DNA of 64,000 nucleotides from Acidobacteriota bacterium (GTDB taxonomy: Bacteria; Acidobacteriota; JAAYUB01): positions 62,001 through 126,000 of the forward strand of contig JAGNHB010000006.1 of NCBI GenBank assembly GCA_018001935.1, given 5' to 3'. Position 1 is the first letter of the stretch, and every line of letters begins with the position of its first letter. Below the pieces are notes generated by a model. The model did no database searches and had not been told where the DNA came from. It saw only the letters and a list, made by a program, of their open reading frames with translations. The translations under genes and the position numbers were made by a program. Below are positions 38,220 to 48,400 of the stretch, in pieces.

Positions 38220-39824
38220 CTACTCACCCTTTTGGTCGAGGACCCTGGCGTCGGCCCAGTAGATGTCCCCGCCGCGGGTGAAGAACAGGTACTTGCCGTC
38301 CGGCGACAGGGCGGGGCAGTTCTCGTTGGCCGCGCTGTTGACCCGGTCCCCGAGGTTCACGGGCGCGGACCAGGAGCCGCTCCGGTCCCGGCGGCTCAGG
38401 TACAGGTCCCCCTGGCCGCGGCCGCCCGGCCGGTTGACGGAGAAGACGATCCATTCCCCGCCGGGGGAGACGAGGGCGTCCGACTCCATCTCCCGGCTGT
38501 TGACGGCGTCGCCGAGGTTCTCCGGCTCGAGGAAGGCGCCATCGACGAAGCGGGCGCAATAGAGGTCCCGGACGCCCCGCGAGTCCGCCCGGGTGGTCTG
38601 GAAGTAGAGGGTGCCGTCCCGGGAGACGGTGGGGTAGAACTCATCCTCTCTCGAGTTCACGGGGGGGCCGAGGTTGACGGGTTGGGACCAGCCGTCCCCC
38701 GCCCGTTCCGCCGCCCAGATGTCGTAGTCCTTCTCCGCGTCGCCCTGGCCGGTCCGGGGACGGTTCGAGCAGAACCAGAGTTTTCGGCCGTCGGGGGAGA
38801 AGAAGAGATCCGCATCGCTGTAAACGCCGGAGAAAGAGGCGGTCTCCGGCAGGGTCCACCGGCCGCCCCGGCGTTTCATGACCATGATTCGCCACTGCCC
38901 CTTCGGCGTCCGGATGGTGAAGTAGAATTCCCTCCCGTCCGGCGTGAAGACCGAGTTGAGTTCCCGCCGCTCCGTGGAGACGATCCCGGGGGCGAACAGC
39001 ACCGGCGTGGTCCCCGGTCGCTTCTGGCCCAGGTACGGCCGTCCGGGGGGCGGGGGCGCCGCGGGGCCTTCTTTGGCTCCGGCCGCAGAAAGCGCTTGTG
39101 CGACCGCGGTTTGACCTTCCCGGACGGCCACCTGGAACGGGGTGTTCCCGTAGGCGTTCTTCGGGTCCACCGCGGCGCCGCCGGCGAGCAGCCGGTCGAC
39201 GCAGTCCCGGCACCCGGCCAGGGCGGCGAGATGGAGGGGCGTGCTGCCCGCCAGGTCCTCGTCGCGAGGGGAGGCACCGCTTGAAAGCAGGAGCCCGACC
39301 ATTTCCCCGCGCCCGTAAGTGGCGGCCAGGGCCAGCGGGGTGTTCCCCTCGGCATCCCGCAGGTTGAGGCGGACCCCCTTCGCCAGGAGGCGTTCGGCGC
39401 ACTTGAGGTGCCCCCCTCGGGCCGCGGCATGCAGGGGCGCGTAGCCGAAGACGTTGGTTTGCGTGTCCATAACCGCACCCCGGTCCAGGAGTGCCCCCAC
39501 CCAGCCGTCCTGGCCGAGGAAGGCGGCCAGATGGAGGGGGGTGAAGCCTTCCCGGTCGGGGAGGTTGACGTCGGCACCCGCCGAGAGCAGGAGATCGAAG
39601 ACCGCCGGCTGCCGTGACAGGGCCGCCTGGAACAGCGGGGTCCGGTCATAGGCGTCCCGCTGGTTCAGCCGGTCCGGTTTGGCCTGGAGCATCCCTTCAA
39701 CGGCCTTCACATCCCCCTGCTTCACGGCCTCGTGAAGGTCCGAAGCGCGGAGCGGGGCCCAGATCAGCGCCAGGGACGCCAGGAGAAGGGCCACAGGGGA
39801 GAGGGCCCGCTTCGTCTTTGTCAT
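38220..39824 (-). CDS. secreted ankyrin-repeat protein with C-terminal PD40/TolB-like propeller
   Basis: The 534-residue protein has a signal peptide (LSPVALLLASLALIWAPLRA), then about seven ankyrin repeats (residues 30-250; GFTPLHLAAFLGQDGW and others), a Pro-rich linker, and PD40-type strands in the C-terminal half (SVFTPDGREFYFT, FFSPDGRKLWFCSNR, ALSPDGKYLFFT). Each part is common alone; the fusion is not. Both parts bind proteins, so an exported scaffold is likely. The ATG at 39824 is preceded by AGGAGG; the frame continues upstream without one. Confidence 0.83.
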   Translation of the reverse strand: MTKTKRALSPVALLLASLALIWAPLRASDLHEAVKQGDVKAVEGMLQAKPDRLNQRDAYDRTPLFQAALSRQPAVFDLLLSAGADVNLPDREGFTPLHLAAFLGQDGWVGALLDRGAVMDTQTNVFGYAPLHAAARGGHLKCAERLLAKGVRLNLRDAEGNTPLALAATYGRGEMVGLLLSSGASPRDEDLAGSTPLHLAALAGCRDCVDRLLAGGAAVDPKNAYGNTPFQVAVREGQTAVAQALSAAGAKEGPAAPPPPGRPYLGQKRPGTTPVLFAPGIVSTERRELNSVFTPDGREFYFTIRTPKGQWRIMVMKRRGGRWTLPETASFSGVYSDADLFFSPDGRKLWFCSNRPRTGQGDAEKDYDIWAAERAGDGWSQPVNLGPPVNSREDEFYPTVSRDGTLYFQTTRADSRGVRDLYCARFVDGAFLEPENLGDAVNSREMESDALVSPGGEWIVFSVNRPGGRGQGDLYLSRRDRSGSWSAPVNLGDRVNSAANENCPALSPDGKYLFFTRGGDIYWADARVLDQKGE

Positions 39825-39950
39825 GATGACCTCCTGTTCGGGGAGAGGTTCCCGGTTCCGGGAGCCGTTATCCTCAAAGCATACGCGAAACCGGTGAAAA
39901 TGATTTCCCTTGTTGTCTGCACGATTACCGGACACCCCCCGAAATCGCCC

Positions 39951-39979
39951 TTGATTCCGAGCCCGTGGCCGACTATCCT
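39951..39979 (+). promoter_or_regulatory. candidate promoter of the 75-residue ferritin-like gene
   Basis: TTGATT (39951-39956), 17 bases, then TATCCT (39974-39979), leaving about 29 bases of leader before the ATG at 40015. Confidence 0.45.
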
Positions 39980-40014
39980 GTGAGTGCAGCATTCTGAAGT
40001 CCTGGAGGACGACC

Positions 40015-40242
40015 ATGCCGGGAATCTCCGAGCGCAACCTGCACGACCTGTTTGCCATCGCCATCGAGGAAGAACGGAAAGCCCAGGCGCTGTACCGCCA
40101 GGCCGCGGTGCTGGCAGGGGCGGACACCCCGCTCGGCCGGATGTTCACCCAGTTGGCCAATGACGAGGCGGCGCACGAGCGGACCCTGCTGGCCGATTAC
40201 GCCGACTTCAAGGCCACGTGGATCGAACAGACCCACATCTGA
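40015..40242 (+). CDS. 75-residue half-ferritin (rubrerythrin-like two-helix) protein
   Basis: A short but convincing gene: GGAGG before the ATG, a promoter-like pair upstream, and a rubrerythrin-like half-bundle. The first helix has IAIEEERKAQALYRQAA (Glu residues near 18-20), the second has LANDEAAHERTLLADY with an ExxH ligand pair. A whole ferritin-like unit needs four helices, so this would work as a dimer, as encapsulated ferritins do. No encapsulin shell gene is nearby. Its stop is close to a methyltransferase gene, about 110 bases on. Confidence 0.75.
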   Translation: MPGISERNLHDLFAIAIEEERKAQALYRQAAVLAGADTPLGRMFTQLANDEAAHERTLLADYADFKATWIEQTHI

Positions 40243-40350
40243 CCCCAACGTTCCGGCAGGCGGTGTGCGGCGCCATGCGAAAGCGCTTGCCATGGTCGCG
40301 CCCGGGGCTTTACAATCCCCCGGTCCCCACGGGGACGAAGGAGGCGAGCC

Positions 40351-41160
40351 ATGCCGAGTGTGACGGAAAACCAGGCGCTGTGGGGCGGGACCTACGACTG
40401 GAGCGGGGCGGGGGACGAGTGGTCCGCCCGATGGGGGAGCACGGAGATGCAGTGGTACGGGGCGATCTATCCCCGGATCCAGGCTTTCCTGCCGGTGGAC
40501 ACCCTCCTGGAGGTCGCCCCGGGCTTCGGCCGATGGACGCAGTACCTCAAGGCCCACTGCCGGCGACTGGTCCTGGTGGACCTGTCGGAGAAGTGCATCG
40601 CGGCGTGCCGGGAGCGTTTCCGGGGCGACGCCCGCCTCGAATACCACGTCAACGACGGGAAGTCCCTGGCCGGGGTCGATGACGACAGCGTGGACTTCGT
40701 CTTCAGCTTCGACTCCCTGGTCCACGTGGACCTGGGCGTCCTGCGGGCCTACCTGGGGGAAACCGCCCGCACGCTGCGGAAGGACGGGGCCGGGTTCATC
40801 CACCACTCCAACCTGGGCGAGCACGCGGGTTACCACGCTTTTCTCCGGCGGATCCCGCGGGGGAAGCGCACCCTGGACCGTCTCGGCCTCATCGACGACG
40901 TCACCCCCCACTGGCGCGACCCCGGCGTCACCGCCGCGGGTTTCGCGGCCGCCGCCCGGGAGGCGGGGCTGTCCTGCGTCGGCCAGGAGAAGGTGAACTG
41001 GCTCTGCCGGCGCCTCATCGACTGCTTCAGTGTCATCGCCCGTCCGGGTTCCCGGTGGGACCGCCCCAACCGCGTGAGGGAAAACCCCGGCTTCATGCGC
41101 GAGGCCACCGCCCTCGCCCGCCTGGCCGGGCTCTACGGGACGTCTTCCTTCCAGCCTTGA
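40351..41160 (+). CDS. SAM-dependent methyltransferase (class I)
   Basis: The 269-residue protein has a Rossmann-type methyltransferase core, with motif I LLEVAPGFGRWTQYL (52-66), the acidic LVLVDLSEKCI, and DFVFSFDSLVHVD as motif IV. Family members at cell-surface sugar loci methylate glycans or lipids. GGAGG lies before the ATG. The substrate is unknown, and no glycan cluster adjoins it. Confidence 0.8.
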   Translation: MPSVTENQALWGGTYDWSGAGDEWSARWGSTEMQWYGAIYPRIQAFLPVDTLLEVAPGFGRWTQYLKAHCRRLVLVDLSEKCIAACRERFRGDARLEYHVNDGKSLAGVDDDSVDFVFSFDSLVHVDLGVLRAYLGETARTLRKDGAGFIHHSNLGEHAGYHAFLRRIPRGKRTLDRLGLIDDVTPHWRDPGVTAAGFAAAAREAGLSCVGQEKVNWLCRRLIDCFSVIARPGSRWDRPNRVRENPGFMREATALARLAGLYGTSSFQP

Positions 41161-41426
41161 TGCGGTCGAAAAAGTACCATCGCCCTCTGGGCGATGGCTC
41201 AGACAAAGGGGTTACGACACTGTGGGGTTCGTTTCCCGACTTTTTGCAAACCCGTCAGGCTTGACGCTCCCGTAAAAAGTCGCGAAAGGGGGATTTCCCG
41301 CGAATAACACGAATAGACGTGAATTTATAACACGAATAATCTCCATTGATTGTTGATTTCTGATTCGCGTTCATTCGCGTGATTCGCGGGTAAAATGCGA
41401 CTTATGGCGGGGGTGTCAGGCTTGAC
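41161..41426. repeat. MITE-like palindromic element with 12-bp direct repeats
   Basis: GTCAGGCTTGAC occurs at 41254-41265 and again at 41415-41426, framing about 150 bases whose ends are complementary: TAAAAAGTCGCGAAAG...CCCGCGAATAACACG on the left and CGTGATTCGCGGG...GCGACTTA on the right. The left 51 bases (41274-41324) recur inverted at 45406-45456 with two differences. The right-hand direct repeat runs through the stop codon of the radical SAM gene. No transposase is present. Confidence 0.7.
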
Positions 41427-42978
41427 TCCCCTCTTTTCGGCGGGCGGCCTTCTTGCGCTTCCGCAAGCGGGCGGAAGCCTGGAGGACCAGGGTCGAGAGG
41501 GTGAAGGTGTTGCGTCCGAGGAGGCGCACCCACGACCAGAGGCTCTTCTGCGGGAAATAGATCCCCCGGAAGATCAACCGGAAGACGAAGAGCGTGGCCT
41601 GCTGCTCGAAGGGGCGGCCGTTCCTCCGCAACCAGCGCTGCGTCCGGGCGAAGGCGGCGGCCCGGTAACTCCTTTTCCACGAGTGCAGAAGTTCCTTCTC
41701 CACCTGGTCCTGGGTGAGGTGGCGGGGTGTGAAGGCCGCCTTGTTGGCCTGGAAATCCAGCCAGTGCTTGGGGCGGGTCAGTCGTCCCTCTTCCGCCAGG
41801 CGCCGGTAGAGGGGGGTCCCCGGGAGCGGGGTCAGGAGGCAGAAAACCGGCATCACGGGCGGCCAGCTCTCGATGGCGTTCAGGACCCGCCGGGAACACC
41901 CCGGACGGTCCGCATCCAGGCCGTAGATGAACGAAGTGATGGCGGTCAGCCCCTTCCGGGCCATTTTCTCCAGGACCGCGGCGTACTCCGAAGGCCGGTT
42001 GAAGGACTTGCGCGCGCTGCCCAGGCTCTCGGCCTCCACGGATTCCAGGCCGATAAAGATCAGGCGGCCGCCCGCCTTCACGATGAGGTCCACCATCTCC
42101 TCGTCCTTGAGCAGGTTGACACTGATCTGCGCGCACCACGGCAGGTCAATGCCCCGCTGGATCATCTCCCGCAGGAGCGATTTGGCCCGTTCCCGGTCGA
42201 TGGCGAAGTTGTCGTCCACCAGGAAGACCACCGCCTGGGCCCCGTCGCGCTTGGCGACCGACTGGATGAGAAGCAGTTCCTCCACGACGTTCTCAGCCGT
42301 CCGGAAGCGGGGCCGCCCGCCGAAGAACCCGGTCACGGAGCAGAACTCGCACCCGTAGGGGCACCCGCGCCCCGACTCCACCGGGAAGATGTAGAGCCGT
42401 TCAATGGGGATCTTCAGTCGCTGGAGCAGCCGTTTCACCGTCGACGGGACAAAGCGCATGAGGTCGAAGGGGGAAAGGTCCATCCGGTCCCAGTGGATGA
42501 CGGGATAGGTGTCGAGGCTTGGATGATCGGCCGGGCCCTCCGGGAGGGTGTCCCCGTAGCGCGGCTGCAGCCGGCCGGCGGCGGCGTCCTCCACCACCCG
42601 GGGCCAGACCTGATCCGCCTCGCCCAGGACCACGGCGTCGGCGTGCCGGGGCCCGCCGCCCTCGCCCAGGGGTTCGTCCGGCTCCGCCGTGACGTGCGGC
42701 CCCCCCATGACGATGGGGACGGTCGAAACCTCCCGGATGGCGTCGGCGACCCGGTAGGCTTTCTGGGCCATCCGGGTCATGAACCCGATGCCCACGAGCC
42801 CGACCTGCTCCTTCACCACGAAATCGGCCACCTGGCCCGGCGTATGACGCGTGACGTTGCCGTCCATGATGGTCACCCGGTGTTCCTCGGGCGTCCGCCG
42901 CTGCAGGATGAAAGGCCAGAGCTGCGGCATGAAGTTCTCGGTGACCTGGTTGTCCGGGACGTAGAGCAGGATATGCAC
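41416..42978 (-). CDS. B12-binding-type radical SAM protein
   Basis: The 520-residue protein has an N-terminal cobalamin-binding-like domain (VGIGFMTRMAQKAY, VPIVMGGPHVTAEPDE; the usual DxHxxG motif is not seen) and a radical SAM core with C206-x3-C210-x2-C213 (RGCPYGCEFC). FLVDDNFAIDR and IFIGLESVE follow. This class includes methylases, hopanoid-type enzymes and BchE-like cyclases; the reaction is not readable. The start is GTG at 42978 (HILLYVPDN follows), with GGGAG upstream; the open ATG further up lacks a site and family sequence. The stop codon lies in the direct repeat of the MITE-like element. Confidence 0.84.
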   Translation of the reverse strand: MHILLYVPDNQVTENFMPQLWPFILQRRTPEEHRVTIMDGNVTRHTPGQVADFVVKEQVGLVGIGFMTRMAQKAYRVADAIREVSTVPIVMGGPHVTAEPDEPLGEGGGPRHADAVVLGEADQVWPRVVEDAAAGRLQPRYGDTLPEGPADHPSLDTYPVIHWDRMDLSPFDLMRFVPSTVKRLLQRLKIPIERLYIFPVESGRGCPYGCEFCSVTGFFGGRPRFRTAENVVEELLLIQSVAKRDGAQAVVFLVDDNFAIDRERAKSLLREMIQRGIDLPWCAQISVNLLKDEEMVDLIVKAGGRLIFIGLESVEAESLGSARKSFNRPSEYAAVLEKMARKGLTAITSFIYGLDADRPGCSRRVLNAIESWPPVMPVFCLLTPLPGTPLYRRLAEEGRLTRPKHWLDFQANKAAFTPRHLTQDQVEKELLHSWKRSYRAAAFARTQRWLRRNGRPFEQQATLFVFRLIFRGIYFPQKSLWSWVRLLGRNTFTLSTLVLQASARLRKRKKAARRKEGSQA

Positions 42979-43282
42979 GGATCGGCTCCCGTTTGCTGCG
43001 GGGATGCTTCCGCAGACTGAAATGCACCCCGAGATCTGCGGGATGAAGAGGAGTATGGTACGCTCGAAAGCCGTAAGGGTTGCGGAAAAAGGGCTGCCGG
43101 CAGCCCTTGTCAATAATAAGTTATCCTATCACACAGGGAGAGGAAATTGAAGGAGAAAGATCGTCGCCGTCGCCGAAAAGACGCCCGGCTTGAATCATTT
43201 CATTTGCCGGTTTGGCTGCCCGGGGATATACTGGATCTGACATTGCCCATCCGATCAGACAGTAATGCGAAGAGAGGCCAAC
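42979..43282. other. divergent spacer with a 20-bp perfect palindrome
   Basis: The spacer separates the radical SAM gene (minus) from the LVIVD gene (plus). AAGGGCTGCC/GGCAGCCCTT at 43089-43108 is a perfect palindrome, about 110 bases before the radical SAM start and near a TATCCTATCA stretch, so it could be an operator. No gene is supported. Confidence 0.5.
43204..43232 (+). promoter_or_regulatory. candidate promoter of the LVIVD/dockerin gene
   Basis: TTGCCG (43204-43209), 17 bases, TATACT (43227-43232), about 50 bases before the ATG at 43283. Confidence 0.4.
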
Positions 43283-45292
43283 ATGATGAATCGCGCAGTT
43301 TGTTTTGTTCTTGTGATTGGATTGGCCGCCTGGCGGGTGCCGGCCGCGCACCTGAACCTGGTCAAGCAGGGGGAGTGGGGGACGGGAAACTATCTCCACG
43401 TGCTGAAATCGGGGAACGTGGCCTACTGCGCCGCCGTTGCGGCGGGCGTGGACGTCCTCGACGTCTCGAACCCCGCGGCCATCAGCCGGATCGGCCAGTG
43501 CGACACGCCTCAAAGCGTTTATCGACTGGCCCTTCAGGGGAATTACCTCTACGTCGCCGACGGTTACGGCGGACTGAAGATCATGGATGTGTCCGATCCC
43601 ACCGCCCCCTTCATTGTCGGAAGCTATGTCCCCAGCGCAACCAACACGTACGATGTCCAGGTGGCAGGGAACACGGCCTACCTGGCCGCCGCCGGCAAGG
43701 GACTGGTGATCGTGGACGTCACGGACCCGGCGAACCCCATGAAGATCGGCCAGTATGACACCCCTGGCGAGACCCGGGGAGTCAAGGTTTCAGGGAACAA
43801 TGCCTACCTGGCGGATTACGCCAATGGCCTGGTGATCGTGGACATTTCGAACCCGGCCGCGCCAGTCCTCAGGGGCGGTCTCGATACGGACGGCAGCACG
43901 GCCCAGGTTGACGTTGCAGGGAACACTGCTTTCCTCGCCGACAGGGGCAAGGGGGTCCGGATCGTCTCCGTGGCCGACCCGGCGGCACCCACCCTCGTCT
44001 CCACCTGGAGCACCGCGGTCAACACGAGGGATGTGGAAGTCGTGGGGAACTTCGTCGTGACCGCGGTGGAGTCCAGCGGGGTGTACGTCATCGACGTGTC
44101 GTCCCCGGGCGCCCCGGTGACGGCCGGCCATCTCGGCCTTCCCGGGAACGCTTTCGGAGTGCACCTGGCCGGGGAAACGGCCTTCGTCGCCTGCCTTGCG
44201 GACGGTCTGCAGGTCGTCTCGATCTCCGATCCCTCCGCCCCGGTTCTCCTGGGGGCGTTCAATCAATCCGGTTCCGCCAACGGCGTTCGGGTCGCCGGGA
44301 GTTATACCTACCTGGCCCATGGAACCAAGGGCTTGACCGTCTTTGACATGACCAATCCCGCAACCCCTGTGCCGGTGGCGAACCTGGGATCGATCGGGGA
44401 CGTTCAGACGGTGGAGGTCCAGGGGGATTACGCCTACCTTGCGGCCGCCAGCATGGGGCTGATCATCGTCTCCATCGCCGACCCTGTCCATCCCGTCGTG
44501 TCAGGGTCCGTGAACACCCCCGGTTCGGCGCGCGACGTGGAGATCCTGAACAACTACGCCTACGTCGCGGATGAATCCAGCGGGTTGCAGATCGTCGATA
44601 TCACGAACCCGGCGGCCCCCGTGATCGTGGGCGCGAGCGACACCCCGGGGTCCGGGCACAACTGTGCCGTGGCCTTCCCCCGTGTTTACGTGGCGGACGG
44701 GAACCCCGGCCTGGTCGTTTTCGATGTCAACAATCCGGCCAGCCCTTTGATCCTGGGCACCCTGGATGTTCCCCCGGGGATCCGGGATGTCGGCCTTTAC
44801 GGCAGCGAGGTCTACCTTACGGCGTCGAATCTCTTGCAGAAGTACGACCTTCAGGACCCCACGTCCCCGGTCCTGCTGTTCAGCTTTGCTGCACGGAGCT
44901 ACATGTACTCGCTGTTGATCCGGTTCCCCTACGCTTTTGTCGGGACGGATGTGAACGGCATCCAGGTCCTGGACATCAGCGACGATTTGCACATCTACGA
45001 GGCGGCCCATGCGGCGACCCCGTCGGCCCCCATGCGGACGGACTACCACTATCCTTACCTGTACGCCGCCTGCTGGGACAGCGGCAAGCTGATCGTCTAC
45101 CGGGTGGACAACCGGGCGGACGTGGACCTGGACGGGGCAGTGACCGACAACGACGTATCACTCCTGTCGCAGTTCCTGGCGGGAAGCCGGACCGTGCTCC
45201 CCTGCGGAGCGGAGTGCGCCGACGTGAACCTGGACGGCAAGGTGGACACGCTCGACCTCATGGAGGTCGTCCTCAACACGATCACGCGCTAG
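43283..45292 (+). CDS. secreted LVIVD-repeat propeller protein with dockerin-like C-terminus
   Basis: The 669-residue protein has a signal peptide (AVCFVLVIGLAAWRVPAA), then about a dozen LVIVD-type repeats (GNTAYLAAAGKGLVIVDVTD and similar) which build beta propellers at the cell surface. The last 60 residues hold two calcium-loop segments, VDLDGAVTDNDVSLL and DVNLDGKVDTLDLME, the dockerin type I pattern. Dockerins anchor to cohesins; none is seen here. ATG 43283 is taken because AGAGG lies 5 bases before it; ATG 43286 is equally possible. Confidence 0.85.
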   Translation: MMNRAVCFVLVIGLAAWRVPAAHLNLVKQGEWGTGNYLHVLKSGNVAYCAAVAAGVDVLDVSNPAAISRIGQCDTPQSVYRLALQGNYLYVADGYGGLKIMDVSDPTAPFIVGSYVPSATNTYDVQVAGNTAYLAAAGKGLVIVDVTDPANPMKIGQYDTPGETRGVKVSGNNAYLADYANGLVIVDISNPAAPVLRGGLDTDGSTAQVDVAGNTAFLADRGKGVRIVSVADPAAPTLVSTWSTAVNTRDVEVVGNFVVTAVESSGVYVIDVSSPGAPVTAGHLGLPGNAFGVHLAGETAFVACLADGLQVVSISDPSAPVLLGAFNQSGSANGVRVAGSYTYLAHGTKGLTVFDMTNPATPVPVANLGSIGDVQTVEVQGDYAYLAAASMGLIIVSIADPVHPVVSGSVNTPGSARDVEILNNYAYVADESSGLQIVDITNPAAPVIVGASDTPGSGHNCAVAFPRVYVADGNPGLVVFDVNNPASPLILGTLDVPPGIRDVGLYGSEVYLTASNLLQKYDLQDPTSPVLLFSFAARSYMYSLLIRFPYAFVGTDVNGIQVLDISDDLHIYEAAHAATPSAPMRTDYHYPYLYAACWDSGKLIVYRVDNRADVDLDGAVTDNDVSLLSQFLAGSRTVLPCGAECADVNLDGKVDTLDLMEVVLNTITR

Positions 45293-45478
45293 TTTTTGTA
45301 GAAATTTGATGCTCCCGCAACAGTCGCCAATTGGCTCTTTCCCGCGGATAACGCCGATTGACGCAGATAGCGAATCCAAAGAAATAAATGATTTGTGTCA
45401 TTCCGATTCGCGTATATTCGTGTTATTCGCGGGAAATCCCCCTTTCGCGACTTTTTGCGGGCTCATCAGATTTGGGCC
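45293..45478. repeat. dispersed palindromic element, second copy (inverted)
   Basis: The block at 45406-45456 is the reverse complement of 41274-41324 with 49 of 51 bases equal. The left part (GATGCTCCCGCAACAGTCGC, about 45309) resembles the other end of the 41-kb copy, so this is a diverged full element between two convergent genes. Confidence 0.75.
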
Positions 45479-48400
45479 TCAGTGAGCGGGGGTTCGCAGG
45501 GGCCGGTCGAGTTCCGCGCGGACAGCGAGACCGAGTTTCTTCTGGATGTAAGGCTTTCGGATGTAGGGGCCCGCGCCTAGCTTCTGGGCCTCGCGGACCC
45601 GGTCCGTCTCGGCGAAACCGCTGACGATGACGGCCCGCTGGCCTGGGCGGACGTCCAGGATCCGCTGGTAGGTCTCGAGCCCGTCGATCCCCGGGTCCAT
45701 GATCATGTCCAGGACGACCAGGTCCACCGGTTGCTGCTTGAGGTATTTGACGGCCTCTTCCCCGCTGGAGACGGTCGCCACCCGGTAATCCAGGCGGCTG
45801 AGCAGGTCGGAGGCCAGTTCCCGTTGCTGCCGGATGTCGTCCACCACCAGGATGGATTCCCCGCGACCGGCATAGCTCTCGGTGGAGGGCTTCGCATCCG
45901 TGCCCCCGTGCTGCCGGGTCACGGGGAAGTACAGGGAGAACGTCGTCCCTTCGCCGGGGCTGCTGACCACGTCGATGTAGCCGTCATGGTCCTTGACCGT
46001 TCCCCAGACCACGGAGAGACCGAGGCCCGTCCCGCTCCGCCCCATGATCTTTTTGGTGTAGAAGGGCTCGAAGATCCGTTTGAGGTTCTCGGGGGTTATC
46101 CCCTCGCCGGTGTCGGAAACCGACAGCACCACGTAGTCGCCGGGGACCACGTGGTCGTAGCCGGAGAGCGGACGGTCCAGGTACCGATTCCGGGTCCGGA
46201 TGACGAGGCGCCCGCCCAGGGGCATGGCTTCCGCACCGTTGGACACGAGGTTCATCAGCGTCTTCCCCAGGTGGACCGGTGAGCCCAGGACCCGGAGCAG
46301 GTCGCCGTCGAGATCGGTGGAGACGTCGACCCGCGGGTGGAACGAGCAGAGTTTGGAGAACTCGGGGGTCTTCAGGAATGCCGTGACGGTTTCGTTGAGG
46401 TTGACCACGTAGCGCGTCCCGACCCCCCGGCGTGCCAGGGTGAGCAGGTCCGTGACGATGGCCGCCGCCCGTTCGCCGGCGCCCATGATGTTGCTCACGT
46501 GCTCGCGGAGGGGGCTGTCGGGGGGGATGTCCATCAGGAGCAGTTCGGAGTAGCCGACCAGGACGCCCAGGACATTGTTCAGGTCGTGGGCGACCCCACC
46601 GGCGAGCAGCCCCAAAGACTCCATCTTCTCGACCCGCAGGAGCCTTTCCTCGAGGTCCTTCCGGGCCTCTTCCGACCGGAGCCTCGCCGCGTTGGCGATG
46701 GCGATGGCGACCTGGTCCGCCAGTTGGCAGGCGAAGGCGACCTCGTCGGGCTCCCAGTGGTGGGGACAGTCGACGTGCTCGAGGCAGAGGGCCCCCAGGT
46801 TGCGCCCGGCGGAGCGGATCACCACGTCCAGCATGGAGGTGATCCGGTTCGGTTTCAGGTAGCCCTCGACGTAACCTGCTGTCCGGGGGTCGCTGAGCGG
46901 GTCGTTCGCATCCACGTAACTGGTGGTTTTGAGGGCGGCGAACTCGGCCCGGAACTCGTGCTCCGACAGGGTCCTGCCCGAGGTGTGGCGGCAGGGGGAG
47001 GCTTCGAAGAGGTCGAGGCAGACCAGGCGGGTCTCCGTCTCGTCGAACAGCCAGATGCTCACCCGTTCGACGCCGCAGGTGACGGACGCTTTCTCGGTGA
47101 TTTCCCGGGCCAGGGGGCTCAGTTGGCCCGTGGGGATGAAGGGAGACACGGCGATGGCGGCTACGGCCTTTTGCTGGTTTTCCTGGCGGGTGGTGATCTC
47201 CCGGTACCGTTGCTCGCTCGCCAGGAGATCGCGGGTTCGGGCCCGTATCTGGGCCTCCGCCCGGCGCCGTTGCGAAAGGAGGGCCTGGAGGTAGAGGAGC
47301 ACGAGGGCGGTGAGGGGGAGCCCCACGGCCAGCGCCCACCAGTGCATACCCCGGTCGTTCCGCTCGATGAAGGCGGCTTCCGGCAGGATCACCAGTCGCC
47401 AGAGACGGCCGGCGTACGGCAGGTCGGTGGAGGAGACCAGGCGGGAGGACTCGGCGCCTTCGGGGGGCTGTTGCCGGTAGCGGTCCCGGAAGAGGACGCG
47501 CGGTCGTCCTTCCGCCGACAGGTCGAGGAGGCACGCGTTCAGCTCGGGGGGTGGGGCGGGCTCGTTGTCGTTCCTGAACAGGTTCTGCAGTTCGAGCGCC
47601 CCCACCACCAGGCCCTTCAGGTTCCGCCGACGGTCCGCCGGGACCATGCGCCGGGGGTCGGATCCGTAGACGGGGACGAGGATCATCAGGTCGGCGGAAG
47701 CCGTTTCGGGAAGCCAGGCAACGTGTCCCGTGACGGCGGCAAGGCCGGTGCCGGCGCACCGTTCCACGGCAGCCCGGATGTCGGGGTCGGAGACGAGGTC
47801 GAAGCCCGTCAGGAGATCGAAGCCGGAAACCGGGTTGATGAAGCGGAGGGGGAAGTGCTCGTCCCGAGGGGGGGCGGGCCCGAAGCCGGAGCCGGGTTGG
47901 CGGGCCGTGACAGCCGGCTGGGGCGCCCCTTCGGTGAGGGCCCGGGCCTCGTAGCCTTCGCGCTCGGCACGGCTCACCCGGGGTGCCCAGGCAATGAAAC
48001 GGAAGCCGCGTTCGAACAGGAGGGGCGTGTTGAACTGGGTGAAAGCGTGTTCGTCGATCTCGCCGAGGATGTTCACGGCACGACGCACGGACATCAGGGA
48101 GTGAAGTGCGCCGACGAAACGCTGGGAGATGCCGCGGGCCCTCTCCGTCGCACGGTTCCGGAAAAGGTCTTCCAGCGTGGCGCGGGAGTGCCGCCTCATT
48201 TCGAGGAAGGCGCCGGTGCTGAGCGTGACGCCGATGAGCGCGGCGAGCACGAGGGTCCCCCAACCCGCCGCGCCGAGGTGGGCGGCGGGTTCGCCCCGGG
48301 CCCGGCTGAAGACGTACGCGCCGGCCAGGAGGAGAATGACGGCCGCCAACCCCAGCACCCCCATCAGCATCCGGCTGGTGCTCCGGGCGGTGGCGGCGAT

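Noticed and set aside
38018..38281. Short plus-strand ORF over the hexamer repeat (Ile-Pro repeats)
   Set aside because: The product is only the translated microsatellite and overlaps the end of the ankyrin gene; no ribosome site supports it.
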